Shown one piece after another: positions 1 through 8,976 of a DNA stretch of 64,000 bases. The stretch lies in contig NZ_BBMB01000012.1 in assembly GCF_000971235.1 (NCBI RefSeq), forward strand, positions 62,001-126,000, written 5' to 3'. A model generated the notes under the pieces. That model had not been told where the DNA came from and searched no databases. It worked only from the letters and a program-made list of their open reading frames with translations. Each line of letters starts with the position of its first letter. Position 1 is the stretch's first letter. Both the position numbers and the translations under genes were made by a program. The DNA is from Demequina subtropica. Its GTDB lineage: Bacteria; Actinomycetota; Actinomycetes; Actinomycetales; Demequinaceae.

Positions 1-372
1 TGCGTCCAATGGCGTGTCATCGACGCCGACGGCGACGGCTCCGGCGAGCTTCAGTATCGCGAGTGGGATCCTTCGTACCCGGTCGTGGTCGATGTCCAGC
101 CCTGGGGTGTCGTCGCACATGACGTCGTCCTCGGCACGGGCACCACGCCGGACCCGACGGACCCCGCGACGTGGCCGCCGTTCTGGAAGGACACGACGAC
201 GATGGTCGCCGCCGGAAGCACCCCGGCCCAGAACGTGCGCATCACGCTCCATGTCAAGAACGACGAGATGCGGGACTCGGCCAAGCCGGTCACCGTCTCG
301 ACGGTGGTGACGGGCCGCAACACGGTCCTCGGCTACTCCGAGTCCAACTGCTCCGTCATCCCGGCACCGTAG
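1..372 (+). CDS. Pilin-like type IV pilus protein, C-terminal part (5' end outside window)
   Basis: An open frame enters from the window edge and stops at a TAG, giving about 123 residues of C-terminal sequence. It looks like the globular end of a minor pilin or pseudopilin: short beta-strand-like stretches, one cysteine near each end (the first residue seen and about seven residues before the stop), and no membrane segment, since that would lie at the missing N-terminus. The assignment rests mostly on context: a pilin-like gene starts 10 bases downstream, followed by a prepilin peptidase and pilM-pilN-pilO. Codon use is less G+C-rich than in the aro genes downstream. Pilus role is likely; the exact subfamily is not recognised. 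Confidence 0.6.
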   Translation, partial: CVQWRVIDADGDGSGELQYREWDPSYPVVVDVQPWGVVAHDVVLGTGTTPDPTDPATWPPFWKDTTTMVAAGSTPAQNVRITLHVKNDEMRDSAKPVTVSTVVTGRNTVLGYSESNCSVIPAP

Positions 373-382
373 GAGGCACCGC

Positions 383-1987
383 ATGCTCAACCGAATCCGT
401 GATGACCGTGGATCCGCTCTGGTCGCGGCGGTCGCCGTCGCCCTAATCGGCGTCGCCATCAGCATCGTGGTGGTCGCACAGGCGATCATGCTGACGAACG
501 ACTCCGCGCGGGACTCCGTCCGGACCAGCGCCGTGCACGGCGCAGAAGCCGCGCTCGACACTGTCATCGAAATGCTCGCCGTTCAGAACCCGTGCCCGAC
601 GGTGACGTTCACAGACGTCGCCCAGGGGACCAACTCGGTGGATGTCACCGTGTCGATCGAGTATCGGGACCAGAGCGGCGCGGACCTGACTACGTGCACC
701 AGCGGCCAGATCGTCGGTACGCCGTACAGCGCGATGATCAAGGCAACGGCGACGCCGACCCACGAGGTCAACGGGATCGAGCCGGTGCGGTCGGTCGAGG
801 CGGCCGTCTCGCTGGTCCCGCGCGCGGGTCACTCTGCGGCGATCTACAGCGCTACAGCGCCGTCGACAGGCGCCGGATTCAGCCTCGACCCGTTCATCCC
901 GACCGATACCGCGAACGTCTGGGTCGACAGCGGGGACTTCGTGAGTAACACGAATGTGCAGATCGACGGTGACCTGACCGCGGTCCAAGGCTCAATCACG
1001 CTCAACGGCGAGAGTTGGGCCGAGGGCCACGTCTGGGCGCAGAACAACGTCAAGATCGTCTCGACGGCCTCTCACGCCCGCACAGGTGACGGGCTCACGG
1101 CGCGCACGGGCAACCTTTCCATCTCGAACGCCTCCCAGGTGTTCAACGGCAATATCTACGTCGGGGGGTCCGCGTCCGGCTGGGGCTACACATCGGGCAC
1201 GATGGTGGTGAACAATGGGTCGGTCTTCCTGAACGACGCGAGCATCGCCAATCTCTCGCCGATCGGCATCCCTGTGGTGGGCATCGTCCCGTCGGACTGG
1301 GCGGGCTTCACGTTCAAGGCGCGTGGTCTCGCGGATGGGAACGCGACCACGTACGGCGGTGCGAACTCCTTCAAGAACGACATCATTAGCGGAACTTCCG
1401 GCGGCATCAACCAGTACCAGCGGAGCCAGCTCGACGGCTGTACCGTCGCGAACTGGATGGCCGACTCTCAGGTCGGTGGGTTCGCCGAGATCAGCCTGCC
1501 TCCGTTCACCGCCTACGACCTCACGGGCTACACCAACTCATCCCAGAAGTGCACGACGCTCACCCTTCAGAACGTCCGCTTCAAGCTCACCGGCGATGTC
1601 GTGTTCTTCGTGAAGAACGTCTCGGCCAACAACCCCGTGCAGGTCGTGAGCGCGGACGGCCTCGAGCACAACATCTGGTTCATCTCGCCCAATGACGATC
1701 ATGCCTCGATGCAGTCGGTGGGGTACTCGGACTCTGGCGCCGCTATCACGTTCCACTCGGGTACGAACCTCTTCCAGGATCCCATCAAGGTGTTCCTGTA
1801 TACGCCTGGCACCCTGAGCTTCCAGAACTCGGTCCTGACGAACGGCCAGATGTACGGCGGCACGGTCAACATCGGTCCCAATCAAGACTTCTCGTACTAT
1901 CCCGTAGGAATCCCGGGCGTGGATCTGACGACCACGCACGCGACCGGTTCCGACGTGACGATCGAGTACAAGCGCGAGGACCGGTAG
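383..1987 (+). CDS. Large PilX-like pilus protein with repetitive beta-rich body
   Basis: A 534-residue protein starting at ATG 383 after an AGGAGG-type ribosome site. The N-terminus is prepilin-like: a short charged leader (MLNRIRDDRGSAL), then a hydrophobic helix at about residues 12-35. The body (about 190-290) is rich in short strands with repeated Asn/Ser/Gly/Val patterns, as in beta-helix or polymer-forming folds, and the rest is beta-rich. Normal minor pilins are 130-250 residues, so this one is unusually long. It is probably processed by the prepilin peptidase encoded next, which begins at the base after this stop codon. A role as pilus tip, adhesin or assembly protein is inferred. 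G+C is visibly lower than in the downstream aro genes. Confidence 0.7.
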   Translation: MLNRIRDDRGSALVAAVAVALIGVAISIVVVAQAIMLTNDSARDSVRTSAVHGAEAALDTVIEMLAVQNPCPTVTFTDVAQGTNSVDVTVSIEYRDQSGADLTTCTSGQIVGTPYSAMIKATATPTHEVNGIEPVRSVEAAVSLVPRAGHSAAIYSATAPSTGAGFSLDPFIPTDTANVWVDSGDFVSNTNVQIDGDLTAVQGSITLNGESWAEGHVWAQNNVKIVSTASHARTGDGLTARTGNLSISNASQVFNGNIYVGGSASGWGYTSGTMVVNNGSVFLNDASIANLSPIGIPVVGIVPSDWAGFTFKARGLADGNATTYGGANSFKNDIISGTSGGINQYQRSQLDGCTVANWMADSQVGGFAEISLPPFTAYDLTGYTNSSQKCTTLTLQNVRFKLTGDVVFFVKNVSANNPVQVVSADGLEHNIWFISPNDDHASMQSVGYSDSGAAITFHSGTNLFQDPIKVFLYTPGTLSFQNSVLTNGQMYGGTVNIGPNQDFSYYPVGIPGVDLTTTHATGSDVTIEYKREDR

Positions 1988-2770
1988 GTGGCATTGCTGA
2001 TCAGCCTCGCGGGAGTGCTCGGGCTCCTCTGCGGGTCGTTCGCCAACGTGCTCATCGCGCGCGTCCCCGCACGTGAACCGTGGGCGAACGAGCGCAGCCG
2101 ATGCCCGCGGTGCGGGCACGAACTGGCGTGGTACGACAACATCCCAGTGCTGTCGTGGCTGTGGCTGCGGCGGCGGTGCCGCTACTGCGCGGCTCCCATC
2201 CCGGCGCGCTACCCGATCGTCGAGCTCGCCACCGCAGCGCTCTTCGCGGCGGTCGTCGCCGTCCACGGGGCGAGCTGGCTAACCGCCGGCCTGCTCTACC
2301 TGGCGCTCGCGTCGGTCGCGCTGGTCGTGATCGATCTCGATGTTCAGCGTCTCCCGAACGGACTGGTGCTGCCCGCTATCCCGGCGGTGCTCGGCGCTGT
2401 CGCGGCGCAGGCGAGCGCGGATGGTGACTGGTGGATGCTCGCCCGCGCCGCGCTCGGAGGGTTGGTGCTCGGTGGGTTCTACTTCGTGCTCTGGCTCATC
2501 TACCCCAAGGGCCTGGGTTTCGGGGACGTCAAGGCGGCGTCGCTGCTCGGCACGGCGCTCGGTGCGGTGGGGTGGGACGCCCTCGCCGTCGGGGGCATCC
2601 TTGGACCGCTCATCGGCGGGATCGCCGGCACCGTGGCGATCGTCCGCCATCGCGCCGTCGCAGGTGTGCGCATCCCCTACGGGCCGTGGCTGATCGCCGG
2701 GGCGTGGGTGGGCCTGCTCGCCGGTCCGGAGATCTGGACGTCCTACATGAATGTGGCCCTTGGTGCTTGA
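1988..2770 (+). CDS. pilD: Prepilin peptidase / N-methyltransferase (PilD)
   Basis: A 260-residue polytopic membrane protein of the type 4 prepilin peptidase (A24) family. It cleaves the leader of pilin precursors and methylates the new N-terminus. The N-terminal cytoplasmic region carries two CxxC pairs (residues 39-42 and 64-67), the zinc-binding tetrad of full-length bifunctional enzymes. The catalytic aspartates are in the IDLD stretch (116-118) and in GFGDVK (D180). Several hydrophobic segments follow. The GTG start abuts the stop of the preceding pilin-like gene, and GAGGACCGG just upstream can serve as ribosome site. It lies inside the pilus operon and probably processes the products of the two genes before it. 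Confidence 0.93.
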   Translation: MALLISLAGVLGLLCGSFANVLIARVPAREPWANERSRCPRCGHELAWYDNIPVLSWLWLRRRCRYCAAPIPARYPIVELATAALFAAVVAVHGASWLTAGLLYLALASVALVVIDLDVQRLPNGLVLPAIPAVLGAVAAQASADGDWWMLARAALGGLVLGGFYFVLWLIYPKGLGFGDVKAASLLGTALGAVGWDALAVGGILGPLIGGIAGTVAIVRHRAVAGVRIPYGPWLIAGAWVGLLAGPEIWTSYMNVALGA

Positions 2771-2827
2771 GCATCCGGGGTTCGTGACCGATAGGGAAGA
2801 CAACGTGGCTCGAGAAGAGGGAGTGCC

Positions 2828-3871
2828 GTGGCAGTCAAGAGGATAGGCCTCGACATCGGCAGCACCGAGGTGCGCCTCGCCGAGGTGGAGTTTGCTGGCA
2901 AGGGCCCCCACGCGGGTGGCAAGGGCACGCTGACCGCGTTTGCGCGCGTGCCGCTGCCGTCGGGTGCGGTCCAGCAGGCTGAGGTCGTCGATGTATCGAC
3001 CGTAGGTGCCGCCATCAAGAAGGCTTATCACGCCGGCGGCTTCAGCACCAAGGACGTGGTGGTCGGCGTGGACACGCCTGCGGTGGTGGTGCGCGAGCTC
3101 GAGCTGCCGGAGATGCCCCTTCAGCAGTTGCGCAGCTCGCTCCCGTTCCAGGTGCAGGAGATGCTGCCGATGTCCGCGGACGAGGCGCTGCTCGATTTCT
3201 ACCCGACGGGCCAGCGTGACACCGACAACGCGTCGCTGCTTCGAGGGATCCTGGTCGCGGCGCCCAAGGCGCTTGTCGCGCAGAACGTTCTGGCCGTGGA
3301 GAACGCCGGGCTGCGTCCCGTGCAGGTGGACCTCGGCGCTTTCGCTCTCCTTCGGGCGCAGATGACCGATACCCTCGCAAATCAGGTGGTCGCCTTCGTC
3401 GACATCGGCGCGCGCACCACCACGGTGGCGATCGCGGCACAGGGCTCGCCGCGACTCGTACGTATGCTCGCGGATGGTGGGCAGAGCATCACCTCGGCGA
3501 TTGTGACGACGGCCAAGGTGGACGCGGTGCAGGCCGAGCAGCTCAAGCAGCAGCTGGGAAGTGCGCCCGCGGATGTGCGAGAGGCTGTCGATTCGGCACT
3601 GCGTGGCCTGGTCGAGGGCATCCGCAACACGTTTGTCTACTACGCCAGCTCGAACCCGGGCTCGGCGATCGATCAGGTGGTGATCACCGGAGGTGGCGCC
3701 TACACGCCCGGCCTCGGCCAGGGCCTTGCGAGCGCGAGCCGCCTCCGAGTGACATACGGCAACGCCTTCGCACGCGTGGCGGCCGGCAAGAAGGTGTCGC
3801 GCGAGACCCTGAGCGGTCTCGAGTCCATGGTGCCGATCGCGGTCGGCCTTGCGTTCGGGGAGGTCTCGTGA
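2828..3871 (+). CDS. pilM: Type IV pilus assembly protein PilM
   Basis: A 347-residue actin-like ATPase-fold protein. It forms the cytoplasmic ring of the pilus inner-membrane platform and binds the N-terminus of PilN. Visible landmarks are the phosphate-1 motif near residues 5-16 (RIGLDIGSTEVRLAEV), the second phosphate loop (FVDIGARTTTVAIA, about residues 190-204) and the adenosine motif (ITGGGAYTPGLG, about residues 282-293). There is no membrane segment. The start is GTG 2828, preceded by GAAGAGGGAG. The gene overlaps pilN by four bases, so the two are probably translationally coupled. Confidence 0.93.
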   Translation: MAVKRIGLDIGSTEVRLAEVEFAGKGPHAGGKGTLTAFARVPLPSGAVQQAEVVDVSTVGAAIKKAYHAGGFSTKDVVVGVDTPAVVVRELELPEMPLQQLRSSLPFQVQEMLPMSADEALLDFYPTGQRDTDNASLLRGILVAAPKALVAQNVLAVENAGLRPVQVDLGAFALLRAQMTDTLANQVVAFVDIGARTTTVAIAAQGSPRLVRMLADGGQSITSAIVTTAKVDAVQAEQLKQQLGSAPADVREAVDSALRGLVEGIRNTFVYYASSNPGSAIDQVVITGGGAYTPGLGQGLASASRLRVTYGNAFARVAAGKKVSRETLSGLESMVPIAVGLAFGEVS

Positions 3872-4584
3872 ATCCGGTACCTGAGTCCGTCAAGGCGCCG
3901 CAGGCGCCGCAGGTCAACCTGCTTCCGCCCGAGATCGAGGCGCGTCGCACGCAGGGCCGAGCGAAGGGCCTGTTGGCATTCGCGCTCTTGGCTCTGGCCG
4001 TGGTGCTCGGCGCGGCGTGGTTCTGGTTCCACAGCGAGCGAGTCGCTGCGGAGGATGCCCTCGCCGCGGAAGAGGCGCGCACCCCTGAACTGCAAGCCGA
4101 GCTGGCCTCTTACGACTACATCAACGGCGTCGCAGCGGACTACAAGAACGCCCTGCTGGCGCGCGCGTGGGCCGGCGCGACCGACGTCGAGTGGGCGGCT
4201 CAGGTCGACGCGCTTATGGAGGTGTTCCCGAAGGGCGTCGCGCTGACCTCCATGCAGGTGACTCCCGCCACTCCCTACGGCGCGGTCGCGGATGACGGCA
4301 CCGTGTTCGCACAGTCCGATATGGGTGCGATCACTTTCGCCGGAAGTTCCTCGGAGCCGGTGGACGTCGCCGACCTGATCGAGCAGATCGACGGTCTCCC
4401 CGGTTTCACTGGGACGTGGATCGATACCGAGACGATCGCCAGCGTCGAAGGTCAGAATGACCCGTACTACGAGTATTCCGGATCGGTCAGGGTGACGTAC
4501 AACGTCCTCTCCAACCGGCTGGAGACCGAGCAGACCAAGGCAGACCCGGATGTTCTTGCCGCTATCTCGGGGGAGGACAACTGA
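3868..4584 (+). CDS. pilN: Type IV pilus assembly protein PilN
   Basis: A 238-residue bitopic membrane protein. The N-terminal cytoplasmic tail contains QVNLLPPEIEARR, the PilM-binding motif of PilN. A single membrane helix follows at about residues 33-52, then an extracytoplasmic domain of alpha/beta type. It pairs with PilO to link PilM to the outer parts of the machine. The GTG start lies within the pilM stop (GTGA overlap) and the end overlaps pilO in the same way (ATGA). Identification rests on the NLLP motif, topology and gene order. Confidence 0.88.
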   Translation: MNPVPESVKAPQAPQVNLLPPEIEARRTQGRAKGLLAFALLALAVVLGAAWFWFHSERVAAEDALAAEEARTPELQAELASYDYINGVAADYKNALLARAWAGATDVEWAAQVDALMEVFPKGVALTSMQVTPATPYGAVADDGTVFAQSDMGAITFAGSSSEPVDVADLIEQIDGLPGFTGTWIDTETIASVEGQNDPYYEYSGSVRVTYNVLSNRLETEQTKADPDVLAAISGEDN

Positions 4585-5486
4585 TGAAGGCTCAGCAGAG
4601 CACGGGCGTATGGATGCTCGCCGGCACCATCGTCGCGGTTATCATGGCGGCGCTTGCTTGGTTCCTCCTCATCTCGCCCGAGGTGGACGCAGCGGCGGAA
4701 GCCAACGATCTCGCGGCCACGGCTGCTGACCATAACGACCTGATCGAGCTTCAAATCGCTCAGATGGCGGCTCTCGAGAACGACGTTCCCGATTGGCGGG
4801 AGCAGATGGCGAAGATCGCTATGGACATGCCGCCGACGCCGGAGTCGGACGCGGTATACCGCCTCATCGCCGAGACGATGGCGAGCCTCGACCTTCCGGT
4901 GGTCCAGCTCGGCATCGGCAAAGCGACCACGGTCGATCCGGGCGCGCTCACCGAGACAGAGCTGCCCACGATCGCCGAGGCTCAGGGTGAGGACCCCGAC
5001 GCTCCCGCCAGCCCGGAGCCGACGCCCAGCCCCGAGGCCACGGTCGATGCCACCGACGATGCAGGCGCGACCGACGATGGGTCCGGCACCTCGACGGACG
5101 AAACGTCGGACGGCGCCAGCGCCGGCACTCCCACTTCGGAGGTCCTATTCGAAGGGCTTCAGGGAATGGCGGTGACGATCACCACCGAGGGCGACCATGC
5201 GACGCTCCTCGAGCTGCTGTACACGTTGTCGACGCAGAAGGACCGCTTCTTTACGGTCACGGGCCTCTCCATCCAGCAGGCCTCCGAGATCGACGAGACC
5301 CCGGGGCGCCCGGCCCTCACCCGGGACGACTGGACGGTGACGATCACCGGGCTAGTGTTCTCGCTGGTGGATGACACGTTGTCCTACCCGGCCGACGAGG
5401 ATGGCGAGGTGGCTTCGTACTCGAAGGGCTCGAAGACGGCGAATGTGTTCGAGCCGCTGCCCCAGAGCGTGGGCAAGGGCGAGTGA
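4584..5486 (+). CDS. pilO: Type IV pilus assembly protein PilO-like
   Basis: A 300-residue bitopic protein with a membrane helix at about residues 10-30, a helical stretch at about 35-75, then two parts of a PilO-type extracytoplasmic domain. A low-complexity Pro/Asp/Thr/Glu-rich linker at about residues 135-185 separates them. Such an acidic insert is not part of the core PilO fold. It is the last gene of the pilus operon seen here and is followed by a strong hairpin. The ATG overlaps the pilN stop. Placement and topology support PilO; sequence similarity in this family is low, so the symbol rests partly on gene order. Confidence 0.82.
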   Translation: MKAQQSTGVWMLAGTIVAVIMAALAWFLLISPEVDAAAEANDLAATAADHNDLIELQIAQMAALENDVPDWREQMAKIAMDMPPTPESDAVYRLIAETMASLDLPVVQLGIGKATTVDPGALTETELPTIAEAQGEDPDAPASPEPTPSPEATVDATDDAGATDDGSGTSTDETSDGASAGTPTSEVLFEGLQGMAVTITTEGDHATLLELLYTLSTQKDRFFTVTGLSIQQASEIDETPGRPALTRDDWTVTITGLVFSLVDDTLSYPADEDGEVASYSKGSKTANVFEPLPQSVGKGE

Positions 5487-5514
5487 TTTCACCCGTGTGA
5501 CCCGTGTGTGATAT

Positions 5515-5548
5515 CGCGAGGGGCCGTCCATCCGGGCGGCCCCTCGCG
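5515..5548 (+). terminator. Terminator after the pilus operon
   Basis: A near-perfect inverted repeat, arms 5515-5529 and 5534-5548 with a 4-base loop and one G-U pair, begins 28 bases after the pilO stop. No T-run follows, as is common for high-G+C actinobacterial terminators. It separates the pilus operon from aroC. Confidence 0.8.
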
Positions 5549-5613
5549 GCGTCCCAGGACGCCGCCGATCTCACCATCCGGACCGGGTGTCCAGTCGTGG
5601 AAGAATGACGGCC

Positions 5614-6798
5614 ATGCTCAGATGGCTCACCGCAGGCGAATCCCACGGCCCCGCGCTGGTCGGCACCCTCGAGGGTCTCCCGGCCGGCGTCGAGATCACC
5701 AGCAGCGAGGTCCAGGCGGCCCTCGCGCGCAGGCGCCTCGGCGCTGGGCGCGGCGCGCGCATGCAGTTCGAGCAGGACCAGGTCACCTTCCTCGGCGGCG
5801 TGCGACACGGGATCTCCCAGGGTGGACCCGTCGCGATCATGGTGGGCAACACCGAGTGGCCCAAGTGGGAGACGGTGATGTCCGCGGACCCCGTCGACCC
5901 CGAGGAGCTCACGGGCGCCCGCGCGGCCGCGCTGACGCGACCGCGCCCGGGTCACGCGGACCTGGTCGGCATGACCAAGTACGGCTTCGACGACGCTCGC
6001 CCGGTCCTGGAGCGTGCGAGCGCCCGTGAGACCGCCGCCCGCGTCGCGCTCGGGCAGGTGGCGGAGAACTTCCTTGCGCAGGCCGCCGGCATCCGCCTCG
6101 TCGCGCACACGGTCCAGGTGGGCGCGGTGGCCGTGCCGGACGATGCGCCCCTCCCGCCCGCGGACGCCACCCCGGGCCTCGACGCGGATCCCATCCGCTG
6201 CTTCCACGCCGAGACGTCGCGGGCCATGCTCGAGGAGATCGACGACTGCCAGAAGGCCGGCGACACGCTCGGCGGCGTGGTCGAGGTGGTCGCCTACGGC
6301 GTCCCCGTCGGGCTCGGCAGCCACGTCCACTGGGACCGCCGTCTCGACGCGCGCCTCGCTGCCGCGCTCATGGGCATCCAGGCCATCAAGGGCGTCGAGG
6401 TGGGCGACGGCTTCCGCACCGCCGCGCGCCGCGGCTCTCAGGCGCACGACGAGATCGAGTACGGCGAGGACGGCGTGACGCGCCGCACCAACCGCGCCGG
6501 CGGAGTCGAGGGCGGCATGACCAACGGCGAGCCGCTCCGTGTGCGCGCCGCGATGAAGCCCATCAGCACGGTCCCGCGCGCGCTCGACACCATCGACACC
6601 GCGACCGGCGAGGCCGCGAAGGCCATCCACCAGCGCTCCGACGTGTGCGCGGTCGCCCCGGCGGCGGTGGTCGCGCAGGCGATGGTGGCGCTCACGCTCG
6701 CCGACTCGCTGCTCGAGAAGTTCGGCGGCGACTCCGTGGCCGAGGTCGCGCGCAACATCGAGTCCTACGTCGCCGCGATCCCGGAGCACCTGCGCTGA
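5614..6798 (+). CDS. aroC: Chorismate synthase
   Basis: A 394-residue enzyme converting 5-enolpyruvylshikimate-3-phosphate to chorismate with reduced FMN, the last step of the shikimate pathway. Family signatures are visible: GESHG at residues 9-13, RPGHADL in the first third, and [15 protein letters not shown] near residues 298-312. ATG 5614 is preferred over the in-frame ATG 5605 and GTG 5587, because the family begins [17 protein letters not shown] lies 10 bases upstream, and an AAGAAT hexamer sits 7 bases upstream, the geometry of the leaderless promoters in this window with one mismatch. It overlaps aroK by one base. Confidence 0.97.
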   Translation: MLRWLTAGESHGPALVGTLEGLPAGVEITSSEVQAALARRRLGAGRGARMQFEQDQVTFLGGVRHGISQGGPVAIMVGNTEWPKWETVMSADPVDPEELTGARAAALTRPRPGHADLVGMTKYGFDDARPVLERASARETAARVALGQVAENFLAQAAGIRLVAHTVQVGAVAVPDDAPLPPADATPGLDADPIRCFHAETSRAMLEEIDDCQKAGDTLGGVVEVVAYGVPVGLGSHVHWDRRLDARLAAALMGIQAIKGVEVGDGFRTAARRGSQAHDEIEYGEDGVTRRTNRAGGVEGGMTNGEPLRVRAAMKPISTVPRALDTIDTATGEAAKAIHQRSDVCAVAPAAVVAQAMVALTLADSLLEKFGGDSVAEVARNIESYVAAIPEHLR

Positions 6799-7322
6799 TG
6801 GCTCCGCGCGCCGTCCTCATCGGCCCGCCCGGCTCGGGCAAGTCGACCATCGCGGCCAAGCTCGCCGCGCTGTGGGGCGCGGAGCGCCGCGACACGGATG
6901 CCGATGTCGAGGCGCGCGCGGGGAAGGCCATCGCCGACCTCTTCCTCGAGGAAGGCGAGGCGCACTTCCGCGAGCTGGAGCGCGAGGCCGTCGCGGCTGC
7001 CCTGGTGGAGCACGACGGCGTGCTGGCGCTCGGCGGCGGCGCGATCCTCGCGCCCGAGACGCAGGCGCTGCTCGAGGCGTACGCCCGCGACGGGGGAGCG
7101 GTGGTCTTCCTGGACGTGTCCCTGGCTGCGGCGGCTCCCCGCGTGGGGCTCAACGCCTCGCGCCCGCTCCTGGTGGGCAACCCCCGGGCGCAGTGGGTGG
7201 CGCTCATGGAGGCGCGCCGGCCCGTCTACGAGCGCCTCGCCACTGTCACCGTCCTCACCGACAGATCGACTCCGGCACAGGTCGCCGCGCAGATCGACGA
7301 GGCACTGAAGGAGCGCGCATGA
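6798..7322 (+). CDS. aroK: Shikimate kinase
   Basis: A 174-residue P-loop kinase that phosphorylates shikimate with ATP. The Walker A motif GPPGSGKST is at residues 9-17. The Asp-rich substrate site follows at about 33-36 (DTDAD), and LALGGGAIL (about 76-84) is the glycine-rich substrate loop. ATG 6798 shares its first base with the aroC stop, and the 3' end overlaps the aroB start by four bases, so aroC-aroK-aroB form one tightly packed operon. Confidence 0.95.
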   Translation: MAPRAVLIGPPGSGKSTIAAKLAALWGAERRDTDADVEARAGKAIADLFLEEGEAHFRELEREAVAAALVEHDGVLALGGGAILAPETQALLEAYARDGGAVVFLDVSLAAAAPRVGLNASRPLLVGNPRAQWVALMEARRPVYERLATVTVLTDRSTPAQVAAQIDEALKERA

Positions 7323-8458
7323 CCGTCGCCCACACCATCGCCGTCGCCACCGCGTCGCCGTACACCGTCACGGTGGGCGAGCACCTGCTTCCCGACGTGG
7401 CTGGGGCTGTCCCCGAGACCGCGTCGCGCGTCCTCATCGTGTCCGCCGCGCCGCTGCGCTCCCAGGTGGACGCGCTGCATCGTCTCCTCGAGGATCGGGG
7501 CCTCACCGTCGTGGTCGCCGAGGTCCCGGACGCGGAGGCGGGCAAGACCGCCGAGGTCCTCGCGTTCTGCTGGCAGGTGCTCGGCAAGTCCGACTTCACC
7601 CGCAGCGACATCGTCATCGGCCTCGGCGGAGGAGCGGTCACCGACCTCGCCGGCTTCGTCGCCGCGACCTGGCTCCGGGGTGTGGGGGTCATCCAGGTGC
7701 CCACCACGTTGCTGGCGATGGTCGACGCCGCCGTGGGCGGCAAGACGGGCATCAACACCACCGAGGGCAAGAACCTCGTGGGCGCGTTCCACGAGCCGCT
7801 GTCGGTGTGGTGCGACGTGCGGGTGCTCGATGCGCTGCCCCGCCACGACATCGTCGCCGGCCTCGCCGAGGTGGTGAAGTGCGGCTTCATCAAGGACCTC
7901 GAGATCCTGCGGATCGTCGAGGACAACCTCGCCCTCCTCAGGGCGGACGATGCGCAGAGCGGCTCGCGCGCCGACGGCCAGGAGAGCGCCGCGGGGCTGG
8001 GGATCGAGGCACGGGCGGTGCTCACCGAGCTCATCGCGCGTGCAGTGCAGGTCAAGGCCGATGTGGTCGCCGCCGACCTGAAGGAGTCGTTCCTCCGCGA
8101 GATCCTCAACTACGGCCACACCTTCGGTCACGCGATCGAGTACACGGAGCGCTACCAGTGGCGGCACGGCGCCGCCGTCTCGGTGGGCATGGTCTTCGCC
8201 GCCGAGCTCGCGCATCTGGCCGGCAGGCTGACGGAGGCCGAGGTCGAGCGGCACCGCATCATCCTCGCGGGGCTGGGCCTGCCGACTTCTTACCCGGGCC
8301 ACCGGTGGGACGCGCTGCTCACGGCCATGCGCCGCGACAAGAAGACGCGAGGCGACCTGTTGCGCTTCGTGGTCCTCGCGGGCATTGGCAACCCGGTGCG
8401 TCTCGAGGGTCCCGATCCCGCCCTGGTCCAGGCCGCCTACGCGGCCGTGTCCTCCTGA
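7319..8458 (+). CDS. aroB: 3-Dehydroquinate synthase
   Basis: A 379-residue NAD- and metal-dependent enzyme that cyclises DAHP to 3-dehydroquinate, the second step of the shikimate pathway. The NAD-binding loop IGLGGGAVTDLAGF is near residues 100-113. Metal-site and catalytic segments include LAEVVKCGFIKD, ILNYGHTFGHAIEY and the conserved MRRDKK near the C-terminus. Length is normal for the family. ATG 7319 overlaps the aroK stop (ATGA), indicating coupled translation. Confidence 0.96.
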   Translation: MTVAHTIAVATASPYTVTVGEHLLPDVAGAVPETASRVLIVSAAPLRSQVDALHRLLEDRGLTVVVAEVPDAEAGKTAEVLAFCWQVLGKSDFTRSDIVIGLGGGAVTDLAGFVAATWLRGVGVIQVPTTLLAMVDAAVGGKTGINTTEGKNLVGAFHEPLSVWCDVRVLDALPRHDIVAGLAEVVKCGFIKDLEILRIVEDNLALLRADDAQSGSRADGQESAAGLGIEARAVLTELIARAVQVKADVVAADLKESFLREILNYGHTFGHAIEYTERYQWRHGAAVSVGMVFAAELAHLAGRLTEAEVERHRIILAGLGLPTSYPGHRWDALLTAMRRDKKTRGDLLRFVVLAGIGNPVRLEGPDPALVQAAYAAVSS

Positions 8459-8477
8459 CGGCCGCATCGTCCCCGGA

Positions 8478-8483
8478 TACGCT
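8478..8483 (+). promoter_or_regulatory. Leaderless-type -10 element of aroQ (TACGCT)
   Basis: TACGCT fits TANNNT and ends 7 bases before ATG 8491, so transcription should begin at or next to the start codon. No ribosome site precedes the gene, which agrees with a leaderless mRNA. Confidence 0.55.
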
Positions 8484-8490
8484 GAGCCGC

Positions 8491-8931
8491 ATGAACGTCC
8501 TGGTCGTCAACGGTCCCAACCTCCGCAGGCTCGGCACGCGCGAGCCCGAGAAGTACGGCACCACCACGCATGACGAGCTCGCGGTGCTCGCGACCCAGTG
8601 GGGCGCGGACCTGCACCTCGAGGTCGAGGTGCGACAGTCGGACGACGAGGCAGACCTGGTGCACTGGATGCACGAGGCCGTGGACGCGGGCTGGCACGTG
8701 GTGCTCAACCCCGCCGCGTTCACGCACTACAGCTACGCGCTGCGCGACGCGTGCGCGCTCGTGAGCTCCGCGGGGCTCGCGCTGGTCGAGGTGCACCTCA
8801 CCAACCCGCATGCGCGCGAGGAGTTCCGGCACACCAGCGTCATCAGCGGCGTGGCGAGCGGGACCATCGCGGGCTTCGGCGTCGAGGGCTACCGGCTCGC
8901 GCTCGAGGCCGTCTCGCGGCGCGTCGGCTAG
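8491..8931 (+). CDS. aroQ: Type II 3-dehydroquinate dehydratase
   Basis: A 146-residue enzyme dehydrating 3-dehydroquinate to 3-dehydroshikimate. The type II fold is recognised from VNGPNLRRLGTREPEKYG near the N-terminus, with the active-site tyrosine in EKYG. AAFTHYSYALRDA carries the asparagine/histidine substrate site, and EVHLTNPHAREEFRH supplies the C-terminal histidine. The residue after NGPNL is arginine where many homologues have Asn; this position varies among actinobacteria. It lies 32 bases after aroB but appears to have its own leaderless promoter. The TAG stop also forms part of the efp promoter. Confidence 0.95.
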   Translation: MNVLVVNGPNLRRLGTREPEKYGTTTHDELAVLATQWGADLHLEVEVRQSDDEADLVHWMHEAVDAGWHVVLNPAAFTHYSYALRDACALVSSAGLALVEVHLTNPHAREEFRHTSVISGVASGTIAGFGVEGYRLALEAVSRRVG

Positions 8932-8934
8932 AAT
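8929..8934 (+). promoter_or_regulatory. -10 element of efp (TAGAAT) overlapping the aroQ stop
   Basis: TAGAAT is close to the ideal TANNNT -10 and begins with the TAG stop of aroQ. Expected transcription start is near 8941, leaving a leader of about 36 bases that contains GTAAGGA ahead of GTG 8977. Confidence 0.5.
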
Positions 8935-8976
8935 CGTCTGCGGACTATTCCCAGACATCTGTGTAAGGACACCCCT

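Noticed and set aside
5587-5613. Upstream GTG and ATG starts for chorismate synthase
   Set aside because: They add nine or three residues not found in the family; ATG 5614 gives the normal N-terminus.
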